Shown here in pieces: positions 5,018 through 5,112 of a DNA stretch of 5,112 nucleotides (position 1 is the stretch's first letter; each line of letters starts with the position of its first letter). A program made the translations under genes and the position numbers. This stretch comes from Spirochaetales bacterium (GTDB taxonomy: Bacteria > Spirochaetota > Spirochaetia > DSM-27196 > SKKC01): contig SLAN01000226.1 in assembly GCA_007126865.1 (NCBI GenBank), forward strand, positions 1 to 5,112, read 5' to 3'. A model generated the notes under the pieces. The model worked only from the letters and a program-made list of their open reading frames with translations, was not told the DNA's origin and made no database searches.

Positions 5018-5112
5018 CGTGCCGCTCCTGTCTGACGAAACGAAAGCGTTTCCGGTATTCTCCTCCGATAGTGCGAAGATGCACGGTATCGGGAACGGGG
5101 TCGTGTCCGCCG
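5018..5112 (-). other. Unassigned 95 bases upstream of sppA, open in all three minus-strand frames
   Basis: No stop codon occurs on the minus strand here in any frame. One frame continues sppA in frame (31 codons, about three quarters ending in G or C). Another would be the tail of an upstream gene, ending at a TGA at 4998-5000, 20 bases inside sppA, with about half its codons ending in G or C. The first could mean a longer SppA; the second a translationally coupled upstream gene. I see no recognisable domain in either and no convincing promoter, so neither is called as a gene. Confidence 0.3.
5025..5029 (-). promoter_or_regulatory. Shine-Dalgarno site supporting the sppA start at 5017
   Basis: AGGAG on the minus strand with a 7-base gap to the ATG. 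It favours initiation at 5017 over an upstream extension, since no ATG, GTG or TTG occurs in the sppA frame between 5018 and 5112. Confidence 0.6.

Overview
The window reads as an ordinary chromosomal stretch of a GC-rich, Gram-negative-type (diderm) bacterium. GC looks close to 60% by eye, and the coding regions prefer G or C at third codon positions. Neither tRNA gene encodes its 3' CCA, which argues against enteric Gammaproteobacteria. The protein style (a LysM plus degenerate M23 protein, an RpoD-like alternative sigma factor, a two-domain SppA) would suit a free-living spirochaete, but that is an impression and not a proven assignment.

Left part (1-640): everything legible is on the minus strand. 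A tRNA-Asp(GTC) is followed by a hairpin, then a tRNA-Pro(CGG) and a strong intrinsic terminator. The pair is driven by one clear TTGACA promoter upstream of tRNA-Asp. Beyond them lies a second TTGACA promoter and the first 34 codons of a probable single-pass membrane protein that runs off the left edge. The 169 bases between tRNA-Asp and the first plus-strand gene hold the tRNA promoter but no convincing plus-strand promoter.

Centre (650-2497): a two-gene plus-strand operon encodes an exported protein with two LysM domains and a zinc-ligand-free M23/LytM domain, then a 334-residue sigma-70 family factor without region 1.1. The arrangement and domain make-up match the nlpD-rpoS pair of Proteobacteria and suggest a link between cell-envelope remodelling and an alternative transcription programme.

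Right part (2506-5112): a minus-strand MTH1-like Nudix hydrolase gene ends 8 bases from the sigma gene, tail to tail. Its 5' end is odd: the frame is open and family-like far upstream of the only ordinary start codon, and the only good Shine-Dalgarno site points at an ATC codon. On the plus strand, a small 81-residue gene of unknown function has a TATAAT promoter placed so that its mRNA should start at the ATG (leaderless). Its 3' end overlaps the 3' end of a minus-strand sppA gene by 61 bases. SppA keeps both catalytic residues but lacks the usual N-terminal membrane anchor at its visible start.

I see no mobile element, CRISPR array, defence cassette, rRNA or riboswitch. The points worth a second look are the nlpD-rpoS-like pairing, the missing canonical start of the Nudix gene, the leaderless small gene squeezed between two minus-strand genes, and the anchorless SppA start.
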